Shown here in pieces: positions 62,250 to 64,000 of a stretch of 64,000 nucleotides of DNA. Numbering within the stretch: the stretch's first letter is position 1; each line of letters begins with the position of its first letter. The notes beneath the pieces were generated by a model. That model worked only from the letters and a program-made list of their open reading frames with translations, had not been told where the DNA came from and did not search any database. Origin of the DNA: Pasteurella sp030783905 (GTDB taxonomy: Bacteria > Pseudomonadota > Gammaproteobacteria > Enterobacterales > Pasteurellaceae); assembly GCA_051122655.1 (NCBI GenBank), contig CP182107.1, positions 310,001 through 374,000 of the forward strand, read 5' to 3'. A program made the translations under genes and the position numbers.

Positions 62250-63110
62250 ATGATGAAAAAATGTGTGAACATTGTGGTGATATTGACCGCACTTTTCAGT
62301 TTACTGGGTAGCTTCGCGTTTGCGTTGCCACAAGAATGGCAGAAAATCAAGCGCCCAATTCCAGGGCGCCCTGAACCTATTGGGAGTTATTCCAATGGCT
62401 GTATTATTGGGGCGCAAGCCTTACCTTATAAAGGTGAAGGCTATCAGGTGATTCGTAAAAATCGCAATCGATATTATGGTCACCCTGATATGATCGACTA
62501 TCTGCAACGCTTAGGCAAAAAAGCCAAAGCCGCGGGTTTGCCTACGATGTTGATTGGCGATATTGCTATGCCAGGAGGGGGGCGTTTCTTAACAGGGCAT
62601 GCCAGTCACCAAATGGGCTTAGATGCCGATATTTGGCTTCGTATGGGGACGATGTCTGATCAAGATGCCCTGAATTCTGACGGCAAAGGCTTGCTGGTAG
62701 TTGATCGTAAAGCACAGCGGGTAGATGAGCGCGTTTGGAACAACAATCATGCTGTATTAATTAAGTTGGCAGCGGAAGATCCAAAAGTCACGCGTATTTT
62801 TGTCAATCCAGCGATTAAACTGAAATTATGTCAGACGGCAGGCAATCAGCGAGCGTGGTTGCATAAAGTACGTCCTTGGTTTGGACATGATTCGCACTTT
62901 CATGTTCGCTTAACTTGTCCAAAGGGGGCAAGTTACTGTGAGAATCAAACACCGGTCCCAGCCGGCGATGGGTGTGGTACAGAACTGTATTCGTGGTTTG
63001 AGCCAGCAAAACCAGGTAAAACACCAAGTGAGCCGAAAGCGATCCCACAAGCGCCACCGTTATGTCAACAGATCTTAAATGCGCCCAATCGCAGTGAATG
63101 GTTGGAATAA
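62250..63110 (+). CDS. mepA: Penicillin-insensitive murein endopeptidase MepA
   Basis: MepA is a periplasmic zinc endopeptidase that cuts D-Ala-mDAP crosslinks in peptidoglycan. The product has a signal peptide (MMKKCVNIVVILTALFSLLGSFAFA) and the LAS-metalloprotease residues in FLTGHASHQMGLDADIW and GHDSHFHVRLTCP. Start could be 62235, 62250 or 62253; ribosome-site spacing is poor for all. It follows aroC and precedes the TSUP gene, as in E. coli. One uptake-signal core overlaps the signal-peptide codons (62286). Confidence 0.93.
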   Translation: MMKKCVNIVVILTALFSLLGSFAFALPQEWQKIKRPIPGRPEPIGSYSNGCIIGAQALPYKGEGYQVIRKNRNRYYGHPDMIDYLQRLGKKAKAAGLPTMLIGDIAMPGGGRFLTGHASHQMGLDADIWLRMGTMSDQDALNSDGKGLLVVDRKAQRVDERVWNNNHAVLIKLAAEDPKVTRIFVNPAIKLKLCQTAGNQRAWLHKVRPWFGHDSHFHVRLTCPKGASYCENQTPVPAGDGCGTELYSWFEPAKPGKTPSEPKAIPQAPPLCQQILNAPNRSEWLE

Positions 63111-63119
63111 GGAAAACAA

Positions 63120-63884
63120 ATGGAAATTGGAATGCATGTGCTTCTCCTCCTCTTTGCCGTGGCGTTAGTCGCGGGATTTATTGATGCGATTGCGGGCGGT
63201 GGGGGCTTAATTACCATTCCTGCATTATTAATGACGGGGATGCCACCTGCGCTAGCACTGGGAACGAATAAATTACAGGCTTGTGGTGGGTCATTTTCTG
63301 CGAGCTTATATTTTTTGCGTCAAAGAGCGGTCAATTTAGCGGAAGTTTGGTTAATCTTATTGATGACTTTTATTGGCGCGTCATTAGGCACGATTTTAAT
63401 TCAGCTGGTTGATAGTGCCATCATTAAGAAAGTCTTACCTTTTTTAATTTTGGCGATTGGTTTGTATTTTTTAGTTAGTCCGACTTTAGGCAATGAGGAT
63501 CGTCAAAAACGGATTTCTTATCTGGGCTTTGCATTGAGTGCTGGACTCGGTATTGGGTTTTACGATGGCTTTTTTGGTCCGGGTACCGGCTCGTTACTGA
63601 GTTTAGCCTTCGTGATGTTATTGGGCTTCAACCTCACTAAAGCTACTGCCCATGCGAAAGTCTTAAACTTTACCTCCAATATCGCTTCCTTGATCTTTTT
63701 TCTAATTGGGGGGCAGATTATGTGGAGTGTCGGATTCGCGATGATGGCTGGACAATTTATCGGGGCAAACTTAGGCGCTAAAATGGTGCTCAGCAAAGGG
63801 AAAACATTAATTCGCCCAATGGTGGTGGTGATGTCATTTATCATGACAATAAAAATGGCCTATGATCAAGGTTGGTTTAGCTAA
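63120..63884 (+). CDS. yfcA: TSUP-family transporter YfcA
   Basis: A 254-residue membrane protein of the sulfite/organosulfonate exporter-like TauE/SafE (TSUP) family; substrate unknown. It has about eight hydrophobic segments and the two family repeats, GFIDAIAGGGGLITIPAL and GFYDGFFGPGTGSLLSLAF. The aroC-mepA-yfcA order matches E. coli. GGAAAAC precedes the ATG. Confidence 0.9.
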   Translation: MEIGMHVLLLLFAVALVAGFIDAIAGGGGLITIPALLMTGMPPALALGTNKLQACGGSFSASLYFLRQRAVNLAEVWLILLMTFIGASLGTILIQLVDSAIIKKVLPFLILAIGLYFLVSPTLGNEDRQKRISYLGFALSAGLGIGFYDGFFGPGTGSLLSLAFVMLLGFNLTKATAHAKVLNFTSNIASLIFFLIGGQIMWSVGFAMMAGQFIGANLGAKMVLSKGKTLIRPMVVVMSFIMTIKMAYDQGWFS

Positions 63885-63895
63885 TAGGAAAGGTA

Positions 63896-64000
63896 ATGTC
63901 AGAAGAAGATACACGTTTAACGGCTCGTAGTGGTTATCAGCCACAGTTTTCATGGGCCTATTTGCATCCAAAATATTGGCTCATTTGGTTAGGTATTTTA
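63896..64000 (+). CDS. lpxM: Lipid A acyltransferase LpxM (5' end only)
   Basis: The first 35 codons of the next gene, running off the window. The N terminus (FSWAYLHPKYWLIWLGIL) resembles LpxM/MsbB, which adds the secondary acyl chain to lipid A, and Haemophilus carries msbB after yfcA at this position. GGAAAGG precedes the ATG. The rest is not seen. Confidence 0.75.
   Translation, partial: MSEEDTRLTARSGYQPQFSWAYLHPKYWLIWLGIL

Overview
The window is a 64 kb chromosomal segment of a Pasteurellaceae bacterium, most likely Pasteurella multocida. The evidence is about two dozen copies of the 9-base uptake-signal core AAGTGCGGT/ACCGCACTT, moderate AT richness, conserved Haemophilus/Pasteurella gene neighbourhoods, an ArcB without a PAS domain, and two tandem hemoglobin-receptor-type TonB-dependent proteins next to mnmC and fabB. 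I see no tRNA, rRNA, insertion sequence, prophage or CRISPR array. Coding density is high and the longest gene-free gap is about 280 bases. Layout: 0-3.6 kb holds the end of a type I-F CRISPR adaptation module (cas1 3' end and the cas2-cas3 fusion), followed directly by arcB (3.6-5.5 kb) and a secreted protein of unknown function. 6.3-13.7 kb is the suhB / trmJ / isc region, with iscR-iscS-iscU-iscA-hscB-hscA-fdx building iron-sulfur clusters behind a recognisable IscR operator. 13.7-16.8 kb (minus strand) carries slt, trpR and mtgA (murein enzymes and the Trp repressor). 17-20 kb is the conserved yciI-yciA-yciB-yciC block diverging from ompW. 20-23.5 kb has recN (with a LexA box), nadK and grpE. 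23.6-25 kb is a cystine/dicarboxylate-type symporter. 25-31.5 kb is the tandem TonB-receptor iron/heme locus with Fur-like boxes. 31.7-35.9 kb has mnmC, fabB and a Fur-box-preceded DUF4198-type periplasmic protein. 36-43 kb has cmoB, putP, rng, tldD and argD (with a perfect ARG box). 43.3-47.5 kb is an accessory-looking cluster: a heterodimeric ABC exporter pair plus a TetR regulator whose two intergenic regions share a near-identical 14-base palindrome. 47.7-53.4 kb has queH, ispB, rplU-rpmA, two tandem EamA transporters and obgE. 53.5-55.6 kb is the ybfF-ybfE-fldA-fur block. 55.7 kb to the end is one tightly packed plus-strand series: seqA-menE-mscK-aroC-mepA-yfcA(TSUP)-lpxM (5' end only). 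Iron and redox are a recurring theme: isc genes with an IscR site, Fur itself with flavodoxin, Fur-like boxes in front of two hemoglobin-type receptors and the DUF4198 protein, ArcB, and an FNR-like site before ompW. Most genes are housekeeping and syntenic with other gammaproteobacteria. The parts most worth a second look are the cas1/cas2-3 pair fused onto arcB without effector genes in view, the TetR/ABC cluster with twin operators, the receptor pair, and inverted uptake-signal pairs acting as or resembling terminators. Uptake-signal positions and motif match counts were made by eye.
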